Positions 8,888-16,440 are shown, counted from the first letter of the stretch. The stretch is 64,000 nt of DNA from an uncultured Alistipes sp. (GCF_910580175.1 NZ_CAJTXD010000006.1:124001-188000); one strand, 5' to 3'. Notes: generated by a model not told the origin, from the letters alone. Made by a program: numbers and translations.

Positions 8888-9021
8888 ATGTGGAACTCAC
8901 AAAAAAAAGAGAAAGGCTTGATCGAGATGATCCGGCATTTAGGCGAGTATGGTCAAACGGAGGACGGAAAATAGAGGACTGTATTCATCAACTTCTCTCC
9001 GAACTGCTTTACAAAGATTAA
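8888..9021 (+). pseudogene. Small mobile-element ORF broken by a frameshift
   Basis: ATG at 8888 opens a frame MWNSQKKEKGLIEMIRHLGE that stops after 28 codons at 8974. If one A is restored in the A-run at 8968-8971, the frame continues as KIEDCIHQLLSELLYKD to 9021. The two parts read as one short amphipathic protein of about 45 residues, which suggests a single-base deletion. It follows the palindrome-controlled promoter and ends before a strong terminator. I do not recognise the family with certainty. Confidence 0.4.
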
Positions 9022-9029
9022 CTCAATGT

Positions 9030-9056
9030 CCCCTCCCCAAGAGGGAGGGGCGTTTT
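9030..9056 (+). terminator. Rho-independent terminator
   Basis: CCCCTCCC (9030-9037), loop CAAGA, GGGAGGGG (9043-9050), then CGTTTTT. It ends the small-ORF transcript just before the next gene. Confidence 0.85.
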
Positions 9057-9069
9057 TAACAAAACGTGT

Positions 9070-9303
9070 ATGAAACCGAACTCGCTTTTTAAACAAAAAT
9101 TAGACGATATATTGGTAGATGTATCTTGGGGGCATTTAGCGATCGAGTACTTCGGCAAGTCGCCGTCGTGGCTCTATAACAAATTGCGTAGCATCGACGG
9201 AAACGGAAAGCCTACATCACTGACCGATGAGGAGCTGGTACAATTTAAGGGCGCGCTGTGCGACCTTGCAGACAGAATTAGACGGGTAGCGGATTCGCTA
9301 TAA
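9070..9303 (+). CDS. Small DUF5053-like protein of a mobile element
   Basis: This is a 77-residue protein without membrane segments. The central part AIEYFGKSPSWLYNKLRSID followed by a Thr/Leu-rich helix (SLTDEELVQFKGALCDLADR) has the look of a helix-turn-helix and resembles the DUF5053 proteins that sit beside integrases in Bacteroidetes mobile elements (recalled family resemblance, not a search). It lies convergent to the truncated integrase, with a hairpin between them. It may be a DNA-binding regulator of the former element. Confidence 0.6.
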   Translation: MKPNSLFKQKLDDILVDVSWGHLAIEYFGKSPSWLYNKLRSIDGNGKPTSLTDEELVQFKGALCDLADRIRRVADSL

Positions 9304-9355
9304 GGCTCGAAGTTTCATATCATTTTGGTAGCCTCGTCCGAGCCTTGCGGGGCGG

Positions 9356-9383
9356 CACCCCGGCCTATTGGTCGGGGTGTTTT
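9356..9383. terminator. Terminator between small ORF and integrase remnant
   Basis: CACCCCG (9356-9362) and CGGGGTG (9373-9379) form a perfect 7-bp stem followed by TTTT on the plus strand. It sits between two convergent genes. Confidence 0.65.
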
Positions 9384-9386
9384 CGT

Positions 9387-9810
9387 TCAAAGCGATAGAC
9401 CGCCAATGTAGTCGATCACTTCTCGATTGGCCCGGTCGACCTTTGTCCAGTCGTAGGATATGTAGTACTTTCTCGCCACGGAGGTGTCCACGTGTCCCAA
9501 GGCTTTGCCGATCTCTTTTTCCGGAATGCCGATCTTGTCGGCCATCGTCGCCCAAGTGTAGCGTGCCCAGTAGAACGTCAGCCCCTCGATGTCGAGTTCT
9601 GCGGCTATCGCCCGCAGGGCTTTCTGGATGCGTTTGTTGAAAGTGTCGTACGTCGCTGTCTCCTCTGCGAAGCGCAGGACATGTTCCCGACCGAGGTATC
9701 GGGCAATGATTTCCGCCGCCTCCGGCTGCACGAGCAACGACACGGGGTTGGGTTTTTTGCTCGCGGTCTTCGTGCGTACGAAGTGTGTCCGGCCATCGCG
9801 CAGCCAGTCG
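9387..9810 (-). pseudogene. Truncated tyrosine recombinase (phage-type integrase)
   Basis: About 141 C-terminal residues of an integrase remain. Recognisable catalytic-domain pieces are HFVRTKTASKK (the beta-hairpin Lys region), FYWARYTWATMADKIG (second Arg), IGKALGHVDTSVARKYYISY (the GH motif and the nucleophilic Tyr). The N-terminal SAM-like DNA-binding domain and the box with the first catalytic Arg are gone. The homology ends exactly where a CRISPR-repeat fragment (9811-9832) begins. The frame stays open beyond it on the minus strand but into unrelated sequence. It is non-functional as a recombinase (inference) and marks a past deletion or rearrangement. Confidence 0.8.
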
Positions 9811-9832
9811 GTTGTGGTTTGATGTAGAACTC
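9811..9832 (+). repeat. Orphan 22-nt 5' half of the CRISPR repeat
   Basis: The first 22 nt of the CRISPR repeat (GTTGTGGTTTGATGTAGAAC plus TC) recur here without mismatch, in the same orientation as the array and 1116 nt after its end. The sequence then departs (GATTAGCC). It forms the exact breakpoint of the integrase remnant. Confidence 0.92.
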
Positions 9833-9976
9833 GATTAGCCATCAAAAGTTTTCTTTCGGGGCGCCCCTTCGAGGCAGGATATTCCTGTTGCAGCTGCCGT
9901 TCGGCGACAGCCCCATGTCGATGTGAAGGCTTCGAGTCTTTCTTCCGGCAGCATTCTCGTTTGCAGAAAAAATTCG

Positions 9977-9984
9977 TATATTTG
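9977..9984 (+). promoter_or_regulatory. -7 box of a candidate ncRNA promoter
   Basis: TATATTTG matches the -7 consensus. No TTTG lies 19-21 nt upstream (ATTC is found there), so the -33 box is weak. Confidence 0.45.
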
Positions 9985-9987
9985 CAT

Positions 9988-10195
9988 CGAAGCGCACACC
10001 TCCGGGGATGAATCGATCCGGCCAACCCTCGCGGATGATGGGGACTGGAGCAGCCCGGGCATGATACGGCGGAGCGGTGCGTCAGTCCGAAGTATTTTCG
10101 GCAACACCGGGACATCAACCCGTTGAAACAGCACGGGCGACTACCAGGAGCCAAGGTGCGAAGTATAAGGGAGTGCAAGCTCTCTTTTACTTTTT
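9988..10195 (+). ncRNA. Candidate rod-shaped structured RNA (6S-like?)
   Basis: About 200 nt without a credible ORF lie between a TATATTTG box and a terminator-like hairpin (AAGGGAG 10167-10173, CTCTCTT 10180-10186, then TTACTTTTTT). Nested complementary segments stack into one irregular rod: CCGAA/TTCGG at the tip, then CGGTG/CACCG, TGAT/ATCA, CGGG/CCCG, CTGG/CCAG and CACCT/AGGTG at the base, with large internal loops. A long hairpin with a central bubble is the architecture of 6S RNA, but I cannot match a family consensus. It could be another structured RNA or coincidence. The rest of the 9833-10451 gap shows nothing else recognisable apart from the promoter at 10414. Confidence 0.4.
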
Positions 10196-10413
10196 TAGCG
10201 ACAACCCGCGGCGATGCTTCAGACACGGATCTTTTGTCCCGGCTAATTTTCTTTCCGCTCTTGATCGGTGGCTGCTCGGCCTCGGGCTGCATCTTTATGC
10301 CGAGCGGCTTCGCGTTTTCGATGCAACACACAGCATCACATCCGATCGACCGCAAACATTTCATCCGCCTCATCCCGATTCTGCTGTAGCTCGACAGTGT
10401 ATACACAAAAATA

Positions 10414-10445
10414 TTTGCCATTTGGGAATATTATGCCTATATTCG
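10414..10445 (+). promoter_or_regulatory. Promoter of the small membrane protein gene
   Basis: TTTG (10414-10417), 20 nt, TATATTCG (10438-10445) differ from consensus at one position. Transcription would begin almost at the ATG at 10452, so the mRNA is leaderless or the next Met (10485) is used. Confidence 0.55.
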
Positions 10446-10451
10446 AAGCAC

Positions 10452-10697
10452 ATGGGCGCTCTTTTAACGATATGGTTCGCCGTCATGGGCATCTACTACC
10501 TGTGCGTGACTACGCTGCGACTTGCATTGAAGTTGCCCGCGATAGCGATATTTATCATCCTGCTGCCCGTGTGGCCTTTTATCGTGGCCTATCGCAACAG
10601 GGCAGAACATCCCATTCAGTCGAAAACCATATGTTGGATGTGGAGCATCTTATTCGTGCTCTGGGGAACAATCATCATGACAGGCGGCCATTTGTAG
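10452..10697 (+). CDS. Small membrane protein, unknown function
   Basis: An 81-residue hydrophobic protein. Predicted membrane segments lie at about residues 3-24 (LLTIWFAVMGIYYLCVTTL), 29-46 (LPAIAIFIILLPVWPFIV) and 61-77 (CWMWSILFVLWGTIIMT). The short connecting loop (AYRNRAEHPIQSK) is positively charged. It follows a good Bacteroidetes promoter, which supports it as a real gene. No family is recognised. An alternative start is at 10485. Confidence 0.55.
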   Translation: MGALLTIWFAVMGIYYLCVTTLRLALKLPAIAIFIILLPVWPFIVAYRNRAEHPIQSKTICWMWSILFVLWGTIIMTGGHL

Positions 10698-10793
10698 CTT
10701 CGGCATCCGCACACCTGCAATTCATTCGGATAACGTTCCCTCTCACTCGGGCGGCAAAACAATGTAGCACCGAATTTGCAAGGGAGGGGTAAT

Positions 10794-11837
10794 ATGACAC
10801 AAAAAGGAATTTTGCTGGTACTACTGGCACTGGCAACCAAGATAGAAACAAAAGCGGAAATGTGCACAAGAGCAGTATACACAGGGCCGGAACAGACCGT
10901 GTTGACGGGTCGCACGATGGACTGGAAAGAAGACCCGCAAAGCAAGTTGTGGGTGTTTCCGCGGGGCTTGCAGCGCAACGGCGCAGCGGGCGCGAACTCG
11001 CTGGAATGGACTTCGAAATACGGAAGCGTCGCTACCTCGGCTTACGACATCTGCACCACCGACGGAATGAACGAAAAAGGCCTGGTCGCCAACCTGCTGT
11101 GGCTCGCCGAATCGGAATACCCGACCCGCACGACCGGCAAGCCGGCGCTTTCGGTCTCGGCATGGACGCAATATGTACTGGACAACTTCGCCACCGTAGA
11201 CCAGGTTGTCGAGGCGTTCTCCGGCAACCAGTTCGATGTGGTCTCCGACCTGATGCCCGACGGTTCGAGGATGGCCGCACTCCACTTGTCGGTCTCCGAC
11301 GCCGCAGGCGACAGCGCCATCTTCGAATACATCGACGGCCAACTCGCCATCCACCACAGCCCGGCCTATACGGTAATGACCAACTCGCCCGTTTTCGAAC
11401 AGCAACTGGCACTCGACGATTATTGGAACAACATAGGCGGGCTGGTCTTCCTGCCGGGTACGAACCGCGCGGCCGACCGGTTCGTGCGGGCCTCGTTCTA
11501 CATAGGCACGATACCGAAAACCGCCGATCCCCGGCTGGCCGTAGCCTCGGTATTCAGCGTCATCCGCAACGTCTCGGTGCCGCTGGGTATCAGCACGCCC
11601 GACGAACCCAACATCTCGTCGACCCGCTGGCGCACGGTCGCCGACCAGAAAAACCGGGTCTACTATTACGAATCGGTGCTTTATCCGTTCCTCATCTGGG
11701 TGGATTTCGACGGACTGGACTTCTCGGACGGCGCTCCCGTCAAGATGATCGACCCGGCATCGGGCAAACCGTATGCGGGGAACACGACCGCAGATTTCGC
11801 CCCGGCAACACCGTTCGTCTTCCAGGCGGCAAAGTAA
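10794..11837 (+). CDS. Choloylglycine hydrolase family protein (bile salt hydrolase/penicillin V acylase-like)
   Basis: A 347-residue Ntn-hydrolase with a signal peptide (ILLVLLALA) that ends just before the nucleophile: ETKAEMC places Cys24 as the new N-terminus after processing. Family residues follow: R40 and D43 in TGRTMDW, the Asn-containing segment GLVANLLWLAES, and SSTRWRTVADQKNRVYYY near the C-terminus. Such enzymes cleave the amide of conjugated bile salts or related N-acyl amides, here probably in the periplasm or outside. The ATG at 10794 is chosen because AGGGAGGGG precedes it and the signal peptide starts there. Substrate (bile salts, penicillin V, acyl-homoserine lactones) cannot be read from sequence. 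Confidence 0.85.
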   Translation: MTQKGILLVLLALATKIETKAEMCTRAVYTGPEQTVLTGRTMDWKEDPQSKLWVFPRGLQRNGAAGANSLEWTSKYGSVATSAYDICTTDGMNEKGLVANLLWLAESEYPTRTTGKPALSVSAWTQYVLDNFATVDQVVEAFSGNQFDVVSDLMPDGSRMAALHLSVSDAAGDSAIFEYIDGQLAIHHSPAYTVMTNSPVFEQQLALDDYWNNIGGLVFLPGTNRAADRFVRASFYIGTIPKTADPRLAVASVFSVIRNVSVPLGISTPDEPNISSTRWRTVADQKNRVYYYESVLYPFLIWVDFDGLDFSDGAPVKMIDPASGKPYAGNTTADFAPATPFVFQAAK

Positions 11838-11862
11838 CCTTTCAAGAAAAAAGCGCACACAG

Positions 11863-11906
11863 AAAAAAACGCGGCGGCCAGAAAAGGATGTTTTTCGGCC
11901 GCCGCG
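11863..11906 (-). terminator. Terminator of the GntR gene
   Basis: CGCGGCGGCC (11870-11879) and GGCCGCCGCG (11897-11906) form a perfect 10-bp stem. The A-run at 11863-11869 becomes the U-run on the minus strand. It also separates the convergent hydrolase gene. Confidence 0.85.
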
Positions 11907-11935
11907 CATATCGACACGCTCAAAGGGTCACGAGA

Positions 11936-12640
11936 CTACTCCAAAAAGTGGTTTTCCTGGTTGTTGGTATGGGAGAATTCGCGGATCGACTTGAGATGCC
12001 GACGCAACATGGCGACGCACCCCTCCTCGTCCCGCTCGCGCACGCACCTCAGCAGCTCGCGATGCTCGAAGCACACCTCGTCCATAGGCACGGCGCAAAC
12101 CCGATAGCGCTGATAATAGCGCAACACATCGGGTGTAATGACCAGCAGCAACGACACGATGACCGGATTATGGGCGCCGCGCGCCAATGCCTGATGATAA
12201 GCGAAATCCTTCGACACGCGGTCGTCGGTTCCGAACGAATCCTCGCACGCCGAGAGGGCCTCCTCGATGACGGCCAGATCCTCCTCCGTGCGGTTGCGGG
12301 CACAGAGGCGCAGCGCCTCGGTCTCAAGGAGTTCGCGCACATAGACCAACGATGCGAAATCATAGGGCTGGATCTGCAACGCATCGGTTATCATGCGTTC
12401 GAGCACCTGCATGGTCTCGCGGGCCACGACCGTGCCGCTCTGGGGGAAAGTCTGGACGATGCCGTAGAATTCGAGTTTCTGGAACGCCGCACGCACATGA
12501 GCGCGCCCCACGCCCAGTTTTTCGGCCAGCCGGCGTTCGGCCGGCAAACGTTCGCCGGGTTGCAGACGCCCCGAATAAAGCTGTTCCTTGATATATTTGA
12601 GCACCTCCTCCACTTGGGAAATGCCGGGAGCGTAGTTCAT
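11936..12640 (-). CDS. GntR-family regulator, FadR subfamily (FCD domain); probable PUL repressor
   Basis: A 234-residue transcription factor. An N-terminal winged helix-turn-helix (about 8-75) contains GERLPAERRLAEKLGVGRAH and a wing ending TFPQSGTVVA. An all-helical FCD effector domain (about 85-222) has the metal-ligand pattern with Asp and His in KDFAYHQALARGAHNP and later His in FEHRELL and LRRHLKSI. FadR-type members such as UxuR/ExuR sense uronate intermediates and bind palindromes with TTGGT and ACCAA halves. The palindrome TGGTTAACCA occurs at PUL promoters at 13763-13772 and 33687-33696, which makes this the likely repressor (inference). It lies at the left edge of the PUL. Confidence 0.88.
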   Translation of the reverse strand: MNYAPGISQVEEVLKYIKEQLYSGRLQPGERLPAERRLAEKLGVGRAHVRAAFQKLEFYGIVQTFPQSGTVVARETMQVLERMITDALQIQPYDFASLVYVRELLETEALRLCARNRTEEDLAVIEEALSACEDSFGTDDRVSKDFAYHQALARGAHNPVIVSLLLVITPDVLRYYQRYRVCAVPMDEVCFEHRELLRCVRERDEEGCVAMLRRHLKSIREFSHTNNQENHFLE

Positions 12641-12796
12641 AAAGCGGTTTCTTGATTTAGGAACACAAAGGTCGCAAAAAAACCAATCAAACCAAAATAA
12701 TTATGGGCAATAATCACGTCGGCGAATCCCCGGAAAGCCGAAAATCGAAAAACGACCCATGCGCCCGCCAATGCGGGAAAGTTTCCAGCCGCAGAA

Positions 12797-13714
12797 CTAT
12801 TGCACCTGCTTTTTTACCTCGAAATCGGCGAACTTCAAGATTTCATCCCGCAAATCGGGTTTCAATGCCCCTTGTTTCCCGAAACTGCGATAGATGCCCC
12901 ACTTCGGACGCATGCCGGTCGTGCCGTCGCGCCACATAGCCAACGGCGTCGAGGGTACGGCGAGCAATTCGCGGCCGTCGCGCAAGCGCCGGATCGACAA
13001 CCGGTAACTACCCTCTTCGGCACATTCGATACGCTCCTCGGCCTCGACCCACTCGCCCAGGAAATCGTCCAGATCGGCACGTGCCAGGTAACGGTTGCCG
13101 CCTCCGGCGCCCGTGGGCGGAACGTAGATGACCTGCAACTGCCGTTTGCCGTTGGAGAGCGTGCGGGCCGTGAATGTGATGAGCGGCATCGAGACGTCGG
13201 CCGTGCCGGCAGCGTTGTCGATGCCCTTGATCTGATGCACGTGGCAGAACTGCTGCGTGGTCTTCATCCCCTCGGGCAGGCGGAACTTCCAGCGGAAGAG
13301 CATCCGCTCGCCCTGCTGCCCCACCATCGATGCAGGCGAGCGGCCGTCGGTCTTGATCTCATTGCGCTGACGGTCGGTAATGTTGGGCTTGCCGCGGTCG
13401 TCGTCGATGTCGATATGGATGTAGAAATCGAAAACATGGCGCTGCAACTCCTCGTCCCACGATTGGCGGATGTGCTGGAACGGCGCAGCGGAGTGATCGT
13501 TGGAAGTGTCGGGGGTCTCGTAGTTGTAACCGCTGCCGACGATCAGGTCGTAAGTGCGCTCCGTGTCGCCGTCGGCACGCAGATCGCCTTCGCGCAACGC
13601 CGGTTCGGGCTGCACCGGCGGCTGCGGATTTTCGGGCACCGGGGGCACCTCGAACGAACGGCCCGAACAGGCCAGAACGAAGAAAACAGAACAGGCGAAA
13701 ATAAATCGTTTCAT
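12797..13714 (-). CDS. Secreted lipoprotein, putative jelly-roll polysaccharide lyase
   Basis: A 305-residue protein with a lipoprotein signal (FVLAC, lipidated Cys16) and a Pro-rich linker (VPPVPENPQPPVQPEP). The body is predicted beta-rich with no long helices. Conserved-looking patches are FDFYIHIDIDDD, DRQRNEIKTDG, FCHVHQIKG and WGIYRSFGKQGA. The set R.E.K, H.HQI and a C-terminal Y..FGKQ recalls the active-site grooves of beta-jelly-roll lyases (PL7, PL13/heparin lyase I, PL20), but I cannot assign the family. It is divergently transcribed from the esterase operon and shares its operator, so it belongs to the alginate PUL. Confidence 0.6.
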   Translation of the reverse strand: MKRFIFACSVFFVLACSGRSFEVPPVPENPQPPVQPEPALREGDLRADGDTERTYDLIVGSGYNYETPDTSNDHSAAPFQHIRQSWDEELQRHVFDFYIHIDIDDDRGKPNITDRQRNEIKTDGRSPASMVGQQGERMLFRWKFRLPEGMKTTQQFCHVHQIKGIDNAAGTADVSMPLITFTARTLSNGKRQLQVIYVPPTGAGGGNRYLARADLDDFLGEWVEAEERIECAEEGSYRLSIRRLRDGRELLAVPSTPLAMWRDGTTGMRPKWGIYRSFGKQGALKPDLRDEILKFADFEVKKQVQ

Positions 13715-13716
13715 GA

Positions 13717-13748
13717 TTTGGTTTTGTAGTCGATTCAGGTTATCTTTG
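13717..13748 (+). promoter_or_regulatory. Promoter of the esterase operon
   Basis: TTTG (13717-13720), 20 nt, TATCTTTG (13741-13748): full consensus. The operator palindrome begins 6 nt after the -7 box. Confidence 0.8.
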
Positions 13749-13753
13749 CTGAC

Positions 13754-13781
13754 GTCCGATTTTGGTTAACCAATTTCGGAC
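13754..13781. promoter_or_regulatory. 28-bp palindromic operator shared by two divergent promoters
   Basis: GTCCGA (13754-13759), the core TTGGTTAACCAA (13762-13773) and TCGGAC (13776-13781) form a near-perfect 28-bp palindrome; only the two bases between core and outer arm on each side break it. The core TGGTTAACCA starts 15 nt after the -7 box of the plus promoter and 16 nt after that of the minus promoter, so one bound dimer could repress both. It resembles UxuR/ExuR-type GntR operators. Confidence 0.7.
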
Positions 13782-13787
13782 GATGAA

Positions 13788-13818
13788 CAAAAGTAATAAA
13801 AAACCCGATAACTTCAAA
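13788..13818 (-). promoter_or_regulatory. Promoter of the jelly-roll lyase gene
   Basis: On the minus strand: TTTG (13818-13815), 19 nt, TACTTTTG (13795-13788). The gene starts at 13714 after a leader of about 70 nt that contains the palindrome. Confidence 0.65.
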
Positions 13819-13828
13819 CCTTAGCTTT

Positions 13829-14809
13829 ATGAAAAAACTTCTTTTCGCCGCACTCCTGGCAGCGACATTCACGGCTTCGGCCCAGCAGGCCGTCCAGCCG
13901 ACCAACCGCTATTCGATGAAACTTACGCAGCAGGCCGACGGCTCCTACGAATTGATGAACCGCGCGCGCTACGCCCGCATCGTCGACCTGGAGCAGATCG
14001 ACGACCTGCTGGTACCCTACACCTACGAACGCCAACGGCTCCAGAGCCGCGACTACAAGGGCGTGGAGGTGCGCGAACCGATCTATACGACCCACGAGGG
14101 CTACGAGTTGCAGATCGCCATTGACCTGGCGCAGAGCGACGAACCGACGCCCGTGGTATTCTACGTCCACGGCGGAGGCTGGTCGCGCGGCAACAACGGC
14201 ACGTTCCGCGTGCTGTCTCAATACATGGCCAAGCAGAAAGGCGTGACGGGCGTACGCATCGCCTATACGCTCGCCCCGCAGCCAGGAGCCGACGTACGCG
14301 TTTCGGCCGCCGACATCCAGGCCGCCGTGCAGTATATCCGCGACCACGCCGCAGAACTGAACATCGACCCTTCGCGCATGGGCTTCGTGGGCAACTCGGC
14401 GGGTGCGCACCTGGCCGCCGTGGGGGCCATGACGACACCCGAAGCGAAGGCCTTCGTCGGCACGTCGGGCATCTACGACCTCCGCACGGCTGCCATCTGC
14501 CAGAAAACCAAGGACGCCCAACGAATCGCTTATTTCTGCGACCGCGACCCGAGAATCCTGCAAGCCGCCTCGCCGGCAGCGCTCATTCCCAAAAAGAAAG
14601 CTCCCGCAGCACTGCTTTTCTGCGGCACGGCCGACATCACTGTGGAATGCGCCCAGAGCAAGGATTTCGCCGATGCGCTCCGCCGCCGCGGTGCCAAAGT
14701 CGATCTCCGGGTCTACGAGAACTACGACCACAACCTGAGCGCCAAGGCCTCGGACAAGATGGAGGAAGTATTCTTCGCGACGGTCGATTTCCTGGCCGAA
14801 AACCTCTGA
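13829..14809 (+). CDS. Secreted alpha/beta-hydrolase, acetyl esterase-like
   Basis: A 326-residue protein with a signal peptide (LLFAALLAATFTASAQQ). It has the hormone-sensitive-lipase type oxyanion motif FYVHGGGWSRG, the nucleophile elbow GFVGNSAGAHLA (Ser), an Asp in CGTADITVE and a His in YENYDHNLSAKA, so the catalytic triad is complete. Such enzymes remove acyl groups, often acetyl, from carbohydrates. It is the first gene after the operator-controlled promoter and is followed 4 nt later by a SASA-type esterase. In an alginate PUL the likely job is deacetylation of mannuronate O-acetyl groups (inference). Confidence 0.8.
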   Translation: MKKLLFAALLAATFTASAQQAVQPTNRYSMKLTQQADGSYELMNRARYARIVDLEQIDDLLVPYTYERQRLQSRDYKGVEVREPIYTTHEGYELQIAIDLAQSDEPTPVVFYVHGGGWSRGNNGTFRVLSQYMAKQKGVTGVRIAYTLAPQPGADVRVSAADIQAAVQYIRDHAAELNIDPSRMGFVGNSAGAHLAAVGAMTTPEAKAFVGTSGIYDLRTAAICQKTKDAQRIAYFCDRDPRILQAASPAALIPKKKAPAALLFCGTADITVECAQSKDFADALRRRGAKVDLRVYENYDHNLSAKASDKMEEVFFATVDFLAENL

Positions 14810-14813
14810 TGCC

Positions 14814-16238
14814 ATGAAACGCATCGTATTGGTTCTGCTCCTTGCAATCGCAGGACTCCCTGCCGCGGCCAAAGTAAGCGCCCCGGCCATCTTCGGCGAC
14901 AACATGGTGCTGCAACAACAACAGAACGTACGGCTCTGGGGCGGCTCCGATGCCCGCGAGGTGGTCGTGAAAACTTCGTGGAGCGGAGAGGAATTCCGCA
15001 CTCCGGTCAAGGAGGGACGCTGGGAGCTGAAAGTGCCGACGCCGGCCGGCTCGTACGAACCACAAACGCTCACGGTAAGCGATGCCGATTCGGAACTTAA
15101 GTGGCACAACGTGTTGATCGGCGAAGTGTGGATCTGCTCGGGTCAGTCGAACATGTACATGCCCCTGCGCGGCTACACGGGCCAGCCTGTCGACGAGGCG
15201 CTGTCCACAGCGCTGGAAGCGGGCGAATACCGCGGCCGCATCCGCATGATCACGCTGCCCAAGCGCGAAGCGGCGACGCCGCAGCGCGACTTCGAGGGGC
15301 GCTGGGAGGTGCCGGCGCCCGAAACGGCCCTGCGCATGAGCGCGACGGCCTACTTCTTCGCCCGGGCGCTGACGCAGGCCCTGGGCGTACCTGTGGGGAT
15401 CGTCTCGACGAGCTGGGGCGGCTCGAAGATCGAAGCGTGGATAGACACCGCGACGCTGGCCGGACTGGGCTACAACACGGCGAAGATCAACGCCGATCCC
15501 AAGATCGAATCCCGCGCCAAATGCGGCCTGCTCTACAACGGTCTGATCGCTCCGGCGGCCGGATTCACGGCCCGCGGCTTCGCCTGGTACCAAGGCGAAT
15601 CGAACCGCAAGGAGGCGCCGCGCTATGCCCGGCTCATGGAAGGGCTGGCGGCTTGTTGGCGGGCGCAGTGGGGCGACGACAAGAACCGCATGCCGTTTCT
15701 CTATGTACAGATCGCCCCGCACGGCTACGGCCGCCCGGCCGACACCGATGCGGCCCTGCTCGTCGAGGCGCAGAGCGATGCCCTCGACCGGATTCCCAAC
15801 GCGGCGATGATTTCGACCACCGACCTGGGCAACGAACACTGCATCCACCCTCGCAACAAACGCCCCGTGGGCGAACGGCTGGCGGCCGCAGCGCTGACGA
15901 AAGCCTACAAACGCAAACTGGGCGACGCATTGGCCGTACGATACGCCGGCGTGGAGTTCGCCGACGGCAAGGCTCTCGTGCGGTTCGACAACGCCCGATT
16001 CGGTCTGACTCCGCAAACCGCCGAAGTGACGGGATTCGAAATAGCGGGCCAAGACGGCAAGTTCTACCCTGCCACGGCCCGCATCGTGACGTCGAAACCC
16101 TTGGTCGAAGTCTCGGCACCCGAAGTACTCGATCCGGCAGCGGTGCGCTACTCGTTCCGCAACTACGCCCCGGGCAACCTGGCCAACACGCTGGGCATGC
16201 CGGCGATCCCGTTTCGGACGGACAGAGCCACAAAATGA
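14814..16238 (+). CDS. Sialate O-acetylesterase-family carbohydrate esterase (SASA domain)
   Basis: A 474-residue secreted protein (signal VLVLLLAIAGLPAAAK). The N-terminal beta domain has FGDNMVLQQ. The SGNH-like domain carries the nucleophile block VWICSGQSNMYM, a GFAWYQGESN block (oxyanion/Asn) and the C-terminal catalytic block NEHCIHPRNK (His). Length and domain order are as in bacterial 9-O-acetylesterase homologues. No sialidase or sialic acid catabolism gene is nearby. Its place in the alginate PUL behind another esterase suggests action on O-acetylated polyuronate. Start is 4 nt after the preceding stop. Confidence 0.85.
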   Translation: MKRIVLVLLLAIAGLPAAAKVSAPAIFGDNMVLQQQQNVRLWGGSDAREVVVKTSWSGEEFRTPVKEGRWELKVPTPAGSYEPQTLTVSDADSELKWHNVLIGEVWICSGQSNMYMPLRGYTGQPVDEALSTALEAGEYRGRIRMITLPKREAATPQRDFEGRWEVPAPETALRMSATAYFFARALTQALGVPVGIVSTSWGGSKIEAWIDTATLAGLGYNTAKINADPKIESRAKCGLLYNGLIAPAAGFTARGFAWYQGESNRKEAPRYARLMEGLAACWRAQWGDDKNRMPFLYVQIAPHGYGRPADTDAALLVEAQSDALDRIPNAAMISTTDLGNEHCIHPRNKRPVGERLAAAALTKAYKRKLGDALAVRYAGVEFADGKALVRFDNARFGLTPQTAEVTGFEIAGQDGKFYPATARIVTSKPLVEVSAPEVLDPAAVRYSFRNYAPGNLANTLGMPAIPFRTDRATK

Positions 16239-16271
16239 ATAATCGATACTTGTCTGCCAAAAACACCCAGC

Positions 16272-16389
16272 TGGCGTTTCGGCGGCTCTGAAAGCCGCGC
16301 GGGCCGCAACCTTCCCCGGCGGAGACCCGCAACGTTAAGGACGGGGATTTGAGAATTCGGCGTACCTCCGCAGGCTGCGGTCCGAAAGA
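16272..16389 (+). repeat. Dispersed structured intergenic repeat, copy A
   Basis: It starts with a hairpin GCGGCT/AGCCGC, then GCGGGCCGCAACC, CCCCGGCGGAG, CCCGCAACG, and ends CTCCGCAGGCTGCGGTCCG. GCCGCA..CC pairs with GGCTGCGGT and GCGGAG pairs with CTCCGC. Copy B at 25021-25110 (minus) has the same order of blocks. In B the first hairpin is GCAACT/AGTTGC, a different sequence that still pairs. Confidence 0.5.
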
Positions 16390-16410
16390 CAAACCGAACA
16401 GAGAAAAGGA

Positions 16411-16440
16411 AATCGGCGGTCCCTTGCAGGTCCGCCGATT
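16411..16440 (-). terminator. Terminator of the long PUL operon
   Basis: AATCGGCGG (16411-16419) and CCGCCGATT (16432-16440) form a perfect stem. On the minus strand it is followed by TCCTTTTCTC. It lies 21 nt after the SDR stop and also faces the converging esterase operon. Confidence 0.65.

Noticed and set aside
9988..10195. SRP RNA, RNase P RNA or tmRNA at this locus
   Set aside because: The GGAA tetraloop/AGCAG core of SRP RNA, the RNase P core motifs and a tmRNA acceptor-like end are all missing.
9835..10421. Upstream part of the open frame continuous with the integrase remnant
   Set aside because: Beyond the CRISPR half-repeat the translation has no integrase or other protein character; the continuity is chance.
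14814..16238. Sialic acid utilisation
   Set aside because: The SASA esterase is the only such hint; no sialidase, NanA/NanE or transporter is present, and the context is alginate.
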